Assembly: GCA_025925615.1 (NCBI GenBank) | Contig: JAICLN010000243.1 | Location: 1 to 6,544, forward strand | Direction of reading: 5' to 3' | Length of the DNA: 6,544 nt | From: Actinomycetospora sp. | GTDB taxonomy: Bacteria; Actinomycetota; Actinomycetes; Mycobacteriales; Pseudonocardiaceae | The notes under the pieces: model-generated | Seen by the model: only the letters and a program-made list of their open reading frames with translations | Told to the model about the DNA's origin: nothing | Databases searched by the model: none | In this document: positions 1 through 5,661 of the stretch, piece by piece | Layout of the letters: each line of letters opens with the position of its first letter | Position numbering within the stretch: position 1 is the first letter of the stretch | Position numbers and translations under genes: made by a program

Positions 1-1
1 C

Positions 2-1375
2 GGGATGCGCGCCGACGTCGTGCTCGCCCGTACGGCCGTCGCCCACGCGGCGTGGCGCGGGGCGGGCAGCGTCGACGTCGACGACGTGCGGGCGGCGGCC
101 CGCCTCGCGCTGCCCCACCGGCGCCGCCGGGACCCGTTCGACGAGCCGCACCTGTCCGAGGCCGAGCTCGAGAAGGCCCTCGAACAGGCCGAGCAGGCCG
201 TGCAGGACTTCGACGACGGCGAGCCCCCGGACCCGCCGTCGGGCGGCGGGGGCGGGCCGGACGACGGTGGCGATCCGGACGACTCCGGGGTGGACGGCGA
301 CGGGTCTGACGGCGGCGGCGCGGGCGAGTCTGGCGCGGACGACCAGAGCGACGGCGACGGTGGGGTCCCGGCCGGACACGGGTCGGGGGAGACCGTGTCC
401 GATGGACAGGGTTCGGGGGACCCGTCGCCGGGCTCTCGCGACGCCGTGGATTTCCTCCCACCTGACGCAAGCAATCAGGACGAGCACGCCGATAGTGCTC
501 CGCTTGCACCAGCGGCCGACGAGCCAGCCGGGCGGCCCGCGGGCGCGCCCACCCCGACGCGGCTGCGGACCCGGCGGTTGGAGGTGCACGGCATCGGGGA
601 GGGCGTCCCGGGGCGCCGGTCGCGGGCCCGGGGGCGGCGCGGGCGCACGGTGCGGGCCGTCGTCGAGACCCCCGCGTCCGGGCCTGCGCCGCACCTCCCG
701 GCGACCGTCCTCGCGTCCGTGCGCGGCGGTCGCCGAGGTCGGCCGGGGCCGGACGATCTCCGCCACGCCCAGCGCGAAGGGCGCGAGGGGAACCTCGTGC
801 TCTTCTGCGTCGACGCGTCCGGCTCGATGGCGGCCCGGCGGCGGATGACCGCGGTGACCGGCGCGGTCGTGGCCCTGCTGCGCGACGCCTACCAGCGGCG
901 GGACAAGGTCGGGGTGATCACTTTCCGCGGGTCGGGCGCCACGGTCGCGCTGCCGCCGACCACGTCGGTGCACACCGCCCACCACCGCCTCGCCGACCTG
1001 CGCACCGGCGGCCGCACCCCGCTCGCCGACGGGCTGCGGACCGCGCGCCGGGTGCTGCGCGCCGAGCGGGTGCGCGACCCCCGCCGTCGGGGTCTGCTGA
1101 TCGTGCTCACCGACGGCCGGGCGACGGTGTCCTCCCGGTCGGGCATCGGCCCGAAGCCGCTGGACGACGCCCTCGAGGCCGCCCGTGGGCTGGCCCGCGA
1201 GGCCGGACCGGGGCGGGGCGGGGCGGCGATGAGCACCGTCGTCGTCGACGGCGAGTCCGGGCCGGTCCGGCTCGGGCTCGCCGGACGGGTCGCCGGGGCG
1301 GCGGCGGGTGCGATCGTGACGCTCGACGAGCTCACCGGTGAGAGCGTGGCCGCCGTCGCGCGCGCGGCCGTCTAG
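2..1375 (+). CDS. Magnesium/cobalt chelatase-like protein, C-terminal part (AAA+ lid, acidic linker, VWA domain); 5' truncated
   Basis: This is the C-terminal 457 residues of a BchI/BchD-type fused chelatase subunit, the family of mycobacterial Rv2850c, which also precedes cobO. The frame is open to the window edge and its first residues (GMRADVVLARTA) already lie inside the AAA+ helical lid, so the ATG at 5 is internal and the AAA+ core is upstream. Counting from that Met: lid helices about 1-40, ending in the typical HRRRRDPF; a Gly/Asp/Ser-rich linker about 70-185; a basic stretch about 186-215; and a von Willebrand A domain about 262-445. The MIDAS site looks complete: DASGS at 270-274, the Thr of GGRTPL at 335-340, and the Asp of LTDG at 368-371. 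Such proteins couple ATP hydrolysis to metal insertion into tetrapyrroles; cobalt is inferred from the cob neighbours. The large catalytic CobN/ChlH partner is not in view. The linker carries a lower-GC segment near 446-513 with unusual codons. Confidence -1.
   Translation, partial: GMRADVVLARTAVAHAAWRGAGSVDVDDVRAAARLALPHRRRRDPFDEPHLSEAELEKALEQAEQAVQDFDDGEPPDPPSGGGGGPDDGGDPDDSGVDGDGSDGGGAGESGADDQSDGDGGVPAGHGSGETVSDGQGSGDPSPGSRDAVDFLPPDASNQDEHADSAPLAPAADEPAGRPAGAPTPTRLRTRRLEVHGIGEGVPGRRSRARGRRGRTVRAVVETPASGPAPHLPATVLASVRGGRRGRPGPDDLRHAQREGREGNLVLFCVDASGSMAARRRMTAVTGAVVALLRDAYQRRDKVGVITFRGSGATVALPPTTSVHTAHHRLADLRTGGRTPLADGLRTARRVLRAERVRDPRRRGLLIVLTDGRATVSSRSGIGPKPLDDALEAARGLAREAGPGRGGAAMSTVVVDGESGPVRLGLAGRVAGAAAGAIVTLDELTGESVAAVARAAV
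373..401. repeat. Short inverted repeat in chelatase linker (9-bp arms, 11-nt loop)
   Basis: CGGACACGG at 373-381 is the exact reverse complement of CCGTGTCCG at 393-401. The right arm is also found inside the cobB palindrome at 2321-2329. It overlaps a rough direct duplication of about 30 nt (375-391 resembling 404-420) that encodes the similar peptides GHGSGE and GQGSGD, so it could be no more than a product of repeat expansion in the linker. Confidence 0.35.
446..513. repeat. Lower-GC nested inverted-repeat segment inside the chelatase linker
   Basis: A hand count gives about 60% GC over these 68 bases, in a gene that otherwise looks well above 70%. The codons are ones the rest of the gene avoids (aat, agt, gct, ctt, gca, cca). 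Two stems nest: GCAAGC at 467-472 pairs with GCTTGC at 502-507, and inside it GAGCAC at 482-487 pairs with GTGCTC at 495-500 around a 7-nt loop. A further pair, CCTGA 461-465 with TCAGG 475-479, is an alternative fold. The frame stays open and encodes linker residues, so an insertion would be tolerated. It may be a decayed small palindromic element; a merely unconstrained linker is the alternative. Confidence 0.4.
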
Positions 1376-1382
1376 GCCGTTC

Positions 1383-1392
1383 GAGGAGGGAG
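1383..1392 (+). promoter_or_regulatory. Strong Shine-Dalgarno that fixes the cobO start
   Basis: GAGGAGGGAG lies about 5-7 nt before the ATG at 1398. It selects that ATG over the in-frame ATG at 1338, which lies inside the chelatase gene and has no comparable site. Confidence 0.8.
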
Positions 1393-1397
1393 AACCC

Positions 1398-2012
1398 ATG
1401 CCCCAGGGCGTCCCGAGCACCGTGCCCGCCGACGGGCTCACCACCCGTCAGCGCCGCCGCCGTCCGCTCGTCGTCGTGCACACCGGGCCGAACAAGGGAA
1501 AGTCCACGGCCGCGTTCGGGATGGCGCTGCGGCAGTGGACCGCGGGGGCGAACGTGGCGGTGTTCCAGTTCGTGAAGTCGGCGAAGTGGCGCGTCGGCGA
1601 GGAGACCGCGCTCAAGGCCCTCGGCGAGCTGCACGCGAGCACCGGCCAGGGCGGGCCCGTCGAGTGGCACAAGATGGGCGAGGGCTGGTCCTGGGCGCGC
1701 AAGGCGGGGTCCGAGGAGGACCACGCCGAGGCCGCCCGCGAGGGCTGGGCGGAGATTCGGCGACGGCTGGAGGCCGGCGCCCACGACTTCTACGTCCTCG
1801 ACGAGTTCACCTACCCGCTCACGTGGGGGTGGGTCGACGTCGACGAGGTGGTCGAGGTGCTCCGGGACCGGCCCGGGTTCCAGCACGTCGTCATCACCGG
1901 CCGGGACGCGCCGGCGGCTCTCGTCGAGGTGGCCGACCTGGTCACCGAGATGACGAAGATCAAGCACCCGATGGACGCCGGCCAGAAGGGCCAGAAGGGC
2001 ATCGAGTGGTAG
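1398..2012 (+). CDS. cobO: Cob(I)yrinic acid a,c-diamide adenosyltransferase (corrinoid adenosyltransferase, CobA/CobO family)
   Basis: This enzyme moves the 5'-deoxyadenosyl group of ATP onto Co(I) of cobyrinic acid a,c-diamide or related corrinoids, in the cytoplasm. At 204 residues it has the usual length. A P-loop of this family's type, TGPNKGKST, lies at 29-37; FQFVKSAKWRVGEE follows at 56-69; HKMGEGWSW at 91-99; a Walker-B-like FYVLDEF at 131-137; ITGRDAP at 166-172; and the family-typical C-terminus KHPMDAG...KGQKGIEW. The opening MPQG...TVPADGLTTRQRR matches actinobacterial homologues as I remember them and supports the ATG at 1398, as does the strong ribosome site. The gene begins 22 bp after the chelatase stop and its last 7 bases overlap the cobB start, which indicates one operon with translational coupling. 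Confidence 0.96.
   Translation: MPQGVPSTVPADGLTTRQRRRRPLVVVHTGPNKGKSTAAFGMALRQWTAGANVAVFQFVKSAKWRVGEETALKALGELHASTGQGGPVEWHKMGEGWSWARKAGSEEDHAEAAREGWAEIRRRLEAGAHDFYVLDEFTYPLTWGWVDVDEVVEVLRDRPGFQHVVITGRDAPAALVEVADLVTEMTKIKHPMDAGQKGQKGIEW
1993..1999 (+). promoter_or_regulatory. Shine-Dalgarno for cobB inside the cobO end
   Basis: AGAAGGG ends 6 nt before the GTG at 2006. It favours that GTG over the downstream in-frame GTG at 2030, which would leave only four residues before the P-loop strand. Confidence 0.6.
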
Positions 2013-3421
2013 CGGTCCTGCCGCCACGCGTGGTCGTCGCGGCGCCGTCGTCGGGCAGCGGGAAGACGACGATCGCAACGGGCCTGCTCGGTGCGTTCGC
2101 CGCGCGCGGCACCCGTCCGACACCGTTCAAGATCGGCCCGGACTACGTCGACCCCGGCTACCACGCACTCGCCGCCGGGCGCCCGGGTCGCAACCTCGAC
2201 CCGGTCCTCGTCGGGGCCGACCGCCTGCCCGGCCTCGTCGTGCACGGGGCGGCGGGCGCGGACCTCGCCGTCGTCGAGGGCGTCATGGGCCTGTTCGACG
2301 GTCGTCTCGTGCGTGCGTTCCCGTGTCCGCACACGGGAACACACGCACAGGGCCTCCGGCCGAACGACGACGACGGCTCCACGGCGCACGTCGCGCGCTT
2401 GCTCGACGCCCCGGTCGTGCTCGTCGTGGACGCCCGCGGCCAGCACCGCTCCGTCGCCGCGCTGCTCCACGGCTTCGCCCACTTCGACCCGCGGGTCCGC
2501 CCCGCGGGCGTGGTTCTCAACCGGGTCGGCACCGAGCGGCACGCGGACGCGCTGCGGGCCGCGTGTGCCGAGGTCGGGATGCCGGTGCTCGGCGTCGTCC
2601 CGCGGCGGGCCGAGCTCGCGGTGCCCTCGCGACACCTCGGTCTCGTCACGGCCGCCGAGCACGGCGACGCTGCCCGCGAGGCCGTCGCCGCGATGACGGC
2701 GCTGGTGGCCGCGCACGTCGACCTCGATGCGGTGGAGGCCCTCGCCCGCCGCGCGCCGGCGACCCCGGCCACGCCGTGGGACCCGGCGGGCGAGGTGGCG
2801 TCCCCCAGCGGTCCGCGGCCGGTCGTCGCGATCGCCGGCGGACCGGCCTTCACCTTCGGCTACCCCGAGCACGTCGAGCTGCTGACCGCGGCCGGGTGCG
2901 AGGTCGTCGTCGTCGATCCGCTGCGCGACGAGGCGCTGCCCGAGGCCACCGCCGGGCTCGTGCTGCCCGGCGGCTTCCCCGAGGAGCACCTCGACACCCT
3001 CGCCGCCAACGTGCCGCTGCGCGAGGCGGTGCGCCGCTTCGCCGACGACGGCGGACCGGTGCACGCGGAGTGCGGCGGGTTGCTCTACCTGGGCCGCTCG
3101 CTCGACGGCGCCGCGATGTGCGGGGTGCTCGACGCCGACGCGGCGATGGGCCCGCGGCTGCACCTCGGCTACCGGACCGCGACCGCCGCCACCGACTCGC
3201 CCGTGGCCGCCGAGGGGGAGACGGTGACCGGGCACGAGTTCCACCGGACGGTCATCACACCGCGGGCCGGGTCCTCGCCGGCGTGGCACTGGACCGCGCA
3301 CGACGGAGCCGTGACGGAGGGCTTCGTCGCGGGCAACGTCCACGCCTCCTACCTGCACACCCACCCCGCCGGGCGTCCGGAGGCCGTCGCGCGGTTCGCC
3401 GACGCATGCCGCACCCGGTGA
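2006..3421 (+). CDS. cobB: Hydrogenobyrinic/cobyrinic acid a,c-diamide synthase
   Basis: This glutamine amidotransferase uses ATP and glutamine to amidate the a and c carboxylates of (hydrogeno)byrinic acid. The translation is 471 residues. The N-terminal synthetase domain (about 1-245) has the P-loop SSGSGKTT at 15-22, FKIGPDYVDPGYH at 41-53, EGVMGLFDG at 91-99, STAHVARLL at 125-133 and VVLNRVG at 169-175. The C-terminal class I (triad-type) amidotransferase domain (about 272-471) has the oxyanion region LPGGFPEEH at 320-328, the nucleophile Cys356 in HAECGGLLYL, and the His-containing GNVHASYLHTHP at 443-454. The GTG start overlaps cobO by 7 bp; the stop overlaps the next gene's GTG. Oddity: in this family FDG and STAHVA are normally about 8-9 residues apart, but here 25 residues separate them, and a 40-nt palindrome encodes most of the excess. 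The active-site motifs on either side are intact, so the enzyme is probably functional. Confidence 0.95.
   Translation: MVAVLPPRVVVAAPSSGSGKTTIATGLLGAFAARGTRPTPFKIGPDYVDPGYHALAAGRPGRNLDPVLVGADRLPGLVVHGAAGADLAVVEGVMGLFDGRLVRAFPCPHTGTHAQGLRPNDDDGSTAHVARLLDAPVVLVVDARGQHRSVAALLHGFAHFDPRVRPAGVVLNRVGTERHADALRAACAEVGMPVLGVVPRRAELAVPSRHLGLVTAAEHGDAAREAVAAMTALVAAHVDLDAVEALARRAPATPATPWDPAGEVASPSGPRPVVAIAGGPAFTFGYPEHVELLTAAGCEVVVVDPLRDEALPEATAGLVLPGGFPEEHLDTLAANVPLREAVRRFADDGGPVHAECGGLLYLGRSLDGAAMCGVLDADAAMGPRLHLGYRTATAATDSPVAAEGETVTGHEFHRTVITPRAGSSPAWHWTAHDGAVTEGFVAGNVHASYLHTHPAGRPEAVARFADACRTR
2309..2348. repeat. 40-nt near-perfect palindrome inserted in frame in cobB
   Basis: Left arm GTGCGTGCGTTCCCGTGT (2309-2326) and right arm ACACGGGAACACACGCAC (2331-2348) are reverse complements at 17 of 18 positions. 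The only mismatch is C2316 opposite A2341, and the loop is CCGC (2327-2330). Pairing stops sharply at both ends. It spans about codons 102-115 of cobB and encodes the odd peptide VRAFPCPHTGTHA between the FDG and STAHVA motifs. No T-tract follows, so an ordinary terminator is unlikely. The form resembles REP/BIME-like or palindromic-element insertions, such as those known inside Rickettsia proteins; membership in any named family is not shown. Confidence 0.85.
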
Positions 3422-3777
3422 CCCGGCCCCTGGTCCTCGGCGTCGGCGTCGAGCCCGGGACTCCCGTCGCATACCTGCTCGAGGCCGTCGCGGCGCTGGG
3501 GGACCTCGACGTCGGCACCGTCGCGACGCTCGACCGGCGCCTCGGGGAGCCGTCGATCGAAGCGGTCGCGGGCGGCCGGACGCTGCTCGCCTACACGACC
3601 GAGGAGCTCGACGCCGTCGACGTCCCCCACCCATCGGCGGTCGTGCGGCGGCTCACCGGCACCGGCAGCGTCGCCGAGGCCGCGGCGATCCTGGCCGCAC
3701 GCGCCACCGGGGGTGCGGGAGAGCTCGTCGTCGGGAAGCAGCGGGGACGGATGGTGACGGTCGCGCTCGCGCGGTGA
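3418..3777 (+). CDS. cobE: Stand-alone CobE / CbiG C-terminal domain protein (cobalamin biosynthesis)
   Basis: This 119-residue protein matches the CobE/CbiG-C fold. It has an N-terminal strand and glycine turn (LVLGVGVEPGTPVAYLLEAV, 5-24), a TLDRRLGEPSIEAVA segment at 37-51, and YTTEELDAV at 59-67. It ends with the usual GSVAEAAAILAA (83-94), LVVGKQR (103-109) and MVTVALAR (112-119). In CbiG this domain is fused to lactone-opening domains; in the aerobic pathway CobE is a small separate accessory protein whose exact role is poorly settled. The GTG at 3418 overlaps the cobB stop as GTGA, the usual coupling arrangement here. An in-frame ATG at 3406 would add four residues and cannot be ruled out. 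The family's common basic GxxRGT turn reads GVEPGT here. A CbiG C-terminal fragment is the same domain under another name. Confidence 0.8.
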   Translation: MTRPLVLGVGVEPGTPVAYLLEAVAALGDLDVGTVATLDRRLGEPSIEAVAGGRTLLAYTTEELDAVDVPHPSAVVRRLTGTGSVAEAAAILAARATGGAGELVVGKQRGRMVTVALAR

Positions 3778-3942
3778 GCTCGCTCGAGGGCCCGCATGAT
3801 CACGAGCACCTGGGGCAGCTCGGCGGGCTCGCGGGGATGCGCACCGTGCCCCTCGTCGAGGATCAGGTCGCCGGGGCGGACGCCTCATCCGCCGGGTGTA
3901 GCTTCGCGGGCCGGGCGAACGGACCGACGGGGGTGTGCAGGC
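3778..3942. other. 165-bp spacer between the cob block and the YbjQ-like cassette
   Basis: No supported gene lies here. GGCGGA at 3875-3880 and TCCGCC at 3888-3893 form a 6-bp inverted repeat with a 7-nt loop, just before the promoter-like TAGCTT at 3899-3904. The repeat could be an operator or a weak U-less terminator for the cob operon; nothing in the sequence decides between these. Read on the minus strand, about 3790-3866 gives a protein-like stretch (GDLILDEGHGAHPREPAEL), bounded upstream by a stop; it is too short to call. Confidence 0.5.
3899..3904 (+). promoter_or_regulatory. Possible -10 box upstream of the YbjQ-like cassette
   Basis: TAGCTT fits the actinobacterial TANNNT pattern and lies 38 nt before the GTG at 3943. 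No good -35 is found 17-18 nt upstream (GCGGAC or GGCGGA). This is the only sizeable gap before the cassette, so a promoter is expected somewhere in it, but the box itself is weak evidence. Confidence 0.25.
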
Positions 3943-4824
3943 GTGTCCGATCAGTGGGACGGCCGGGGGCTCCCCCCGGTCGCGGCGGCCCGGGTGCACC
4001 GCGCCGCGTCGGGCGGCCCGTGGACCTCGATGCTCTCCGTGCCCTCGGCCGCCGGGCTCTCGGCCACCGAGTTCGAGCCGGTCGGTGAGGTGATGGGCTC
4101 GATCGTCCAGAACGTCGGGTGGAGCGGGTACGGCGGCTGCGGCGCCTGGGGCATGAGCGGCTTCGGGGGAGCCCTCGGGCCGATGACCCCCGTTCCCGCC
4201 TTCGCGCCCTACGTCGCCTCCCTGCGCCACGGGTACGACACGGCGGTGCACCGCATGCAGCTCGAGGCCGCCGGGATCGGGGCCGACGGCGTCGTCGGGG
4301 TCTCCCTCACGGCCACGCCGTTCGACCAGGGCAGCCGCGAGTTCATGGCCCTGGGCACGGCGGTCCGCTCACGACGTCCCCACGAGCACCCGCCGCAGCC
4401 GTTCGTCACCGAGCTCGCCGGGCAGGACGTCGCGAAGCTGGTCGGCGCGGGCTGGCTGCCCGTGCGGATCGTCTACGGCATCGCCCTGTTCATCCGCCAC
4501 GACGACATGACGACCCGCGCCCAGGCCTCCTGGATGGGCGGGAACACCGAGGTCACCGGCTACACCCAGCTCGTGACGGCGGCCCGCGCCGACGCCCGGC
4601 GCGACTTCGCCCGCCGGGTCCACGACTCGGGCGCCGAGGGCGCGATCGTCTCCGCGATGGGGGTGTGGATGCGCGAGATCGAGCCGTCGGAGAACCACCG
4701 CGACCACGTGGCCGAGGCGACGGTGTTCGGCAACGCCCTGCTCGCCGTCGAGCACCCGCAGGCCCCGGCGCGGTCGTCGTCGTTGACCTACCTGCCCCTA
4801 CGTCCGACCCGGGAGAGCTCGTGA
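3943..4824 (+). CDS. YbjQ/UPF0145-like protein with two degenerate domains (putative heavy-metal-binding family)
   Basis: This 293-residue protein has no signal peptide or membrane segment. Two copies of a YbjQ-like unit (family formerly DUF74, labelled putative heavy-metal-binding) are visible. Domain 1, about 28-142, runs from WTSMLS through VGEVMGS (47-53) and the helix YDTAVHRMQLEA (98-109) to the hallmark GADGVVGVSL (113-122) and EFMALGTAV (133-141). Domain 2, about 153-270, runs from PFVTELAGQDVAKL through VRIVYG (174-179) to the decayed hallmark GAEGAIVSAM (230-239) and ATVFGNAL (259-266). Domain 1 has an inserted Gly/aromatic loop at about 60-80. The GTG at 3943 is the start because upstream codons give a Gly/Arg-rich, unlikely peptide; GGGGG at 3929-3933 is a possible ribosome site. 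Its end overlaps the next gene by 4 bp. The biochemical function is unknown, and the metal-binding label is a family name, not evidence. Confidence 0.8.
   Translation: MSDQWDGRGLPPVAAARVHRAASGGPWTSMLSVPSAAGLSATEFEPVGEVMGSIVQNVGWSGYGGCGAWGMSGFGGALGPMTPVPAFAPYVASLRHGYDTAVHRMQLEAAGIGADGVVGVSLTATPFDQGSREFMALGTAVRSRRPHEHPPQPFVTELAGQDVAKLVGAGWLPVRIVYGIALFIRHDDMTTRAQASWMGGNTEVTGYTQLVTAARADARRDFARRVHDSGAEGAIVSAMGVWMREIEPSENHRDHVAEATVFGNALLAVEHPQAPARSSSLTYLPLRPTRESS
4811..4815 (+). promoter_or_regulatory. Shine-Dalgarno for the second YbjQ-like gene
   Basis: GGGAG lies 5 nt before the GTG at 4821, whose GTGA overlaps the upstream stop codon. Together they fix the start of the second gene and imply coupled translation of the pair. 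Confidence 0.6.
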
Positions 4825-5657
4825 CCGACTCCGACACCTCCTCCGTCGAGGGCGTCCCCTCCGACGCCATGCGGCGCCTGGCGCACATGCGGCCGGGCCA
4901 GCCGTCGAGCATGTTCACCTCGGACCTCTCGGTGAACGAGTTCCTGCTGGTCCGCGAGGCCGGCTTCCGCCCCCTCGGCCTCGTGCTCGGCTCGAGCATC
5001 TACCACGTGGGCTTCCAGGTGGGGCGCTGGGGGAAGAACCAGGAGCTCGACACGCTGTCGCAGGCGATGTACCACGCCCGCGAGCTCGCGATGACCCGCA
5101 TGGAGGCGGAGGCCGACCAGCTCGGTGCCGACGGCATCGTCGGGGTCCGGCTCGACATCGAGTTCAAGGAGTTCGGCAACGACCTCGCCGAGTTCATCGC
5201 GGTCGGCACCGCGGTGTCGGCCGAGAACCCGCCGCCCACCGGCGGGACCTGGCGCAACGTGCACCGGCAGCCGTTCACCTCGGACCTCTCCGGGCAGGAC
5301 TTCTGGACCCTGATCCAGGCCGGCTACGCCCCGCTCGGCATGGTCATGGGCTCGTGCGTCTACCACATCGCCCACCAGGGCATGTTCCGCGCGATGGGCA
5401 ACATCGGGCAGAACGTGGAGCTGCCGCAGTACACCGAGGGCCTCTACGACGCCCGGGAGCTCGCCATGAGCCGCATGCAGGCCGAGGCCGAGGCACTGCA
5501 CGCCGAGGGGATCGTCGGGGTCCGGCTGCGGGCCCACGGCCACCGCTGGGGCGGGCACACCACCGAGTTCTTCGCGATCGGCACCGCGGTCCGCCCGCTG
5601 CGCGCCGACCACCACATCCCGACCCCGCAGCTCGTGCTGCCGCTCACGGACGGCTGA
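4821..5657 (+). CDS. YbjQ/UPF0145-like protein with two well-conserved tandem domains
   Basis: This 278-residue soluble-looking protein is built from an internal duplication of a YbjQ-like unit. Domain 1 (about 31-133) reads FTSDLS...GFRPLG..LGSSIYH, then YHARELAMTRMEAEA (84-98), LGADGIVGVRLDIE (101-114) and EFIAVGTAV (124-132). Domain 2 (about 151-258) reads FTSDLSGQDF...GYAPLG..MGSCVYH, then YDARELAMSRMQAEA (209-223), HAEGIVGVRL (227-236) and EFFAIGTAV (249-257). The first 30 residues are polar and probably flexible. Even the DNA keeps an 18-nt identity between the repeats (4913-4930 and 5273-5290). The GTG start overlaps the previous stop, and a gene of unknown function starts 4 bp after the stop. 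Single-domain YbjQ proteins form symmetric oligomers, so two double-domain proteins could make a mixed ring (inference). Substrate and function are unknown. Confidence 0.85.
   Translation: MTDSDTSSVEGVPSDAMRRLAHMRPGQPSSMFTSDLSVNEFLLVREAGFRPLGLVLGSSIYHVGFQVGRWGKNQELDTLSQAMYHARELAMTRMEAEADQLGADGIVGVRLDIEFKEFGNDLAEFIAVGTAVSAENPPPTGGTWRNVHRQPFTSDLSGQDFWTLIQAGYAPLGMVMGSCVYHIAHQGMFRAMGNIGQNVELPQYTEGLYDARELAMSRMQAEAEALHAEGIVGVRLRAHGHRWGGHTTEFFAIGTAVRPLRADHHIPTPQLVLPLTDG
4913..5290 (+). repeat. Internal duplication: 18-nt direct repeat marking the two YbjQ-like units
   Basis: GTTCACCTCGGACCTCTC occurs at 4913-4930 and again at 5273-5290, a 360-nt offset that equals the domain spacing in the protein. 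It encodes FTSDLS in both units. The corresponding peptides in the upstream gene (WTSMLS, FVTELAG) have diverged, suggesting the gene duplication is older than this similarity or that the upstream copy evolves faster. Confidence 0.7.
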
Positions 5658-5661
5658 GGTC

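Noticed and set aside
1365..1379. Small hairpin CGGCC/GGCCG around the chelatase stop, as a terminator
   Set aside because: Only 5 bp, no T-tract, and it sits just before the cobO ribosome site in a tight operon.
2309..2348. cobB palindrome as an intrinsic terminator
   Set aside because: It lies in the middle of an intact gene and is followed by a G/C-rich sequence without a T run.
2323..3417. Upstream extension of the cobE frame through cobB
   Set aside because: The translation is Arg-rich with no motifs until the cobE region; it is the +2/+3 shadow of cobB. The true start is at 3418 or 3406.
1811..3634. 607-aa open frame on the minus strand across cobB
   Set aside because: Arg/Gly/Pro-rich shadow of cobO, cobB and cobE with no family motifs; these + strand genes are unmistakable.
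3774..4088. Possible 104-aa + strand gene beginning with a GTGA overlap at the cobE stop
   Set aside because: It runs out of frame into the first YbjQ-like gene, becomes Arg/Gly-rich there and has no recognisable motif.
4119..4820. Upstream extension of the second YbjQ-like frame
   Set aside because: Arg-rich shadow of the first YbjQ-like gene; the GTG at 4821 with its ribosome site and GTGA overlap is the real start.
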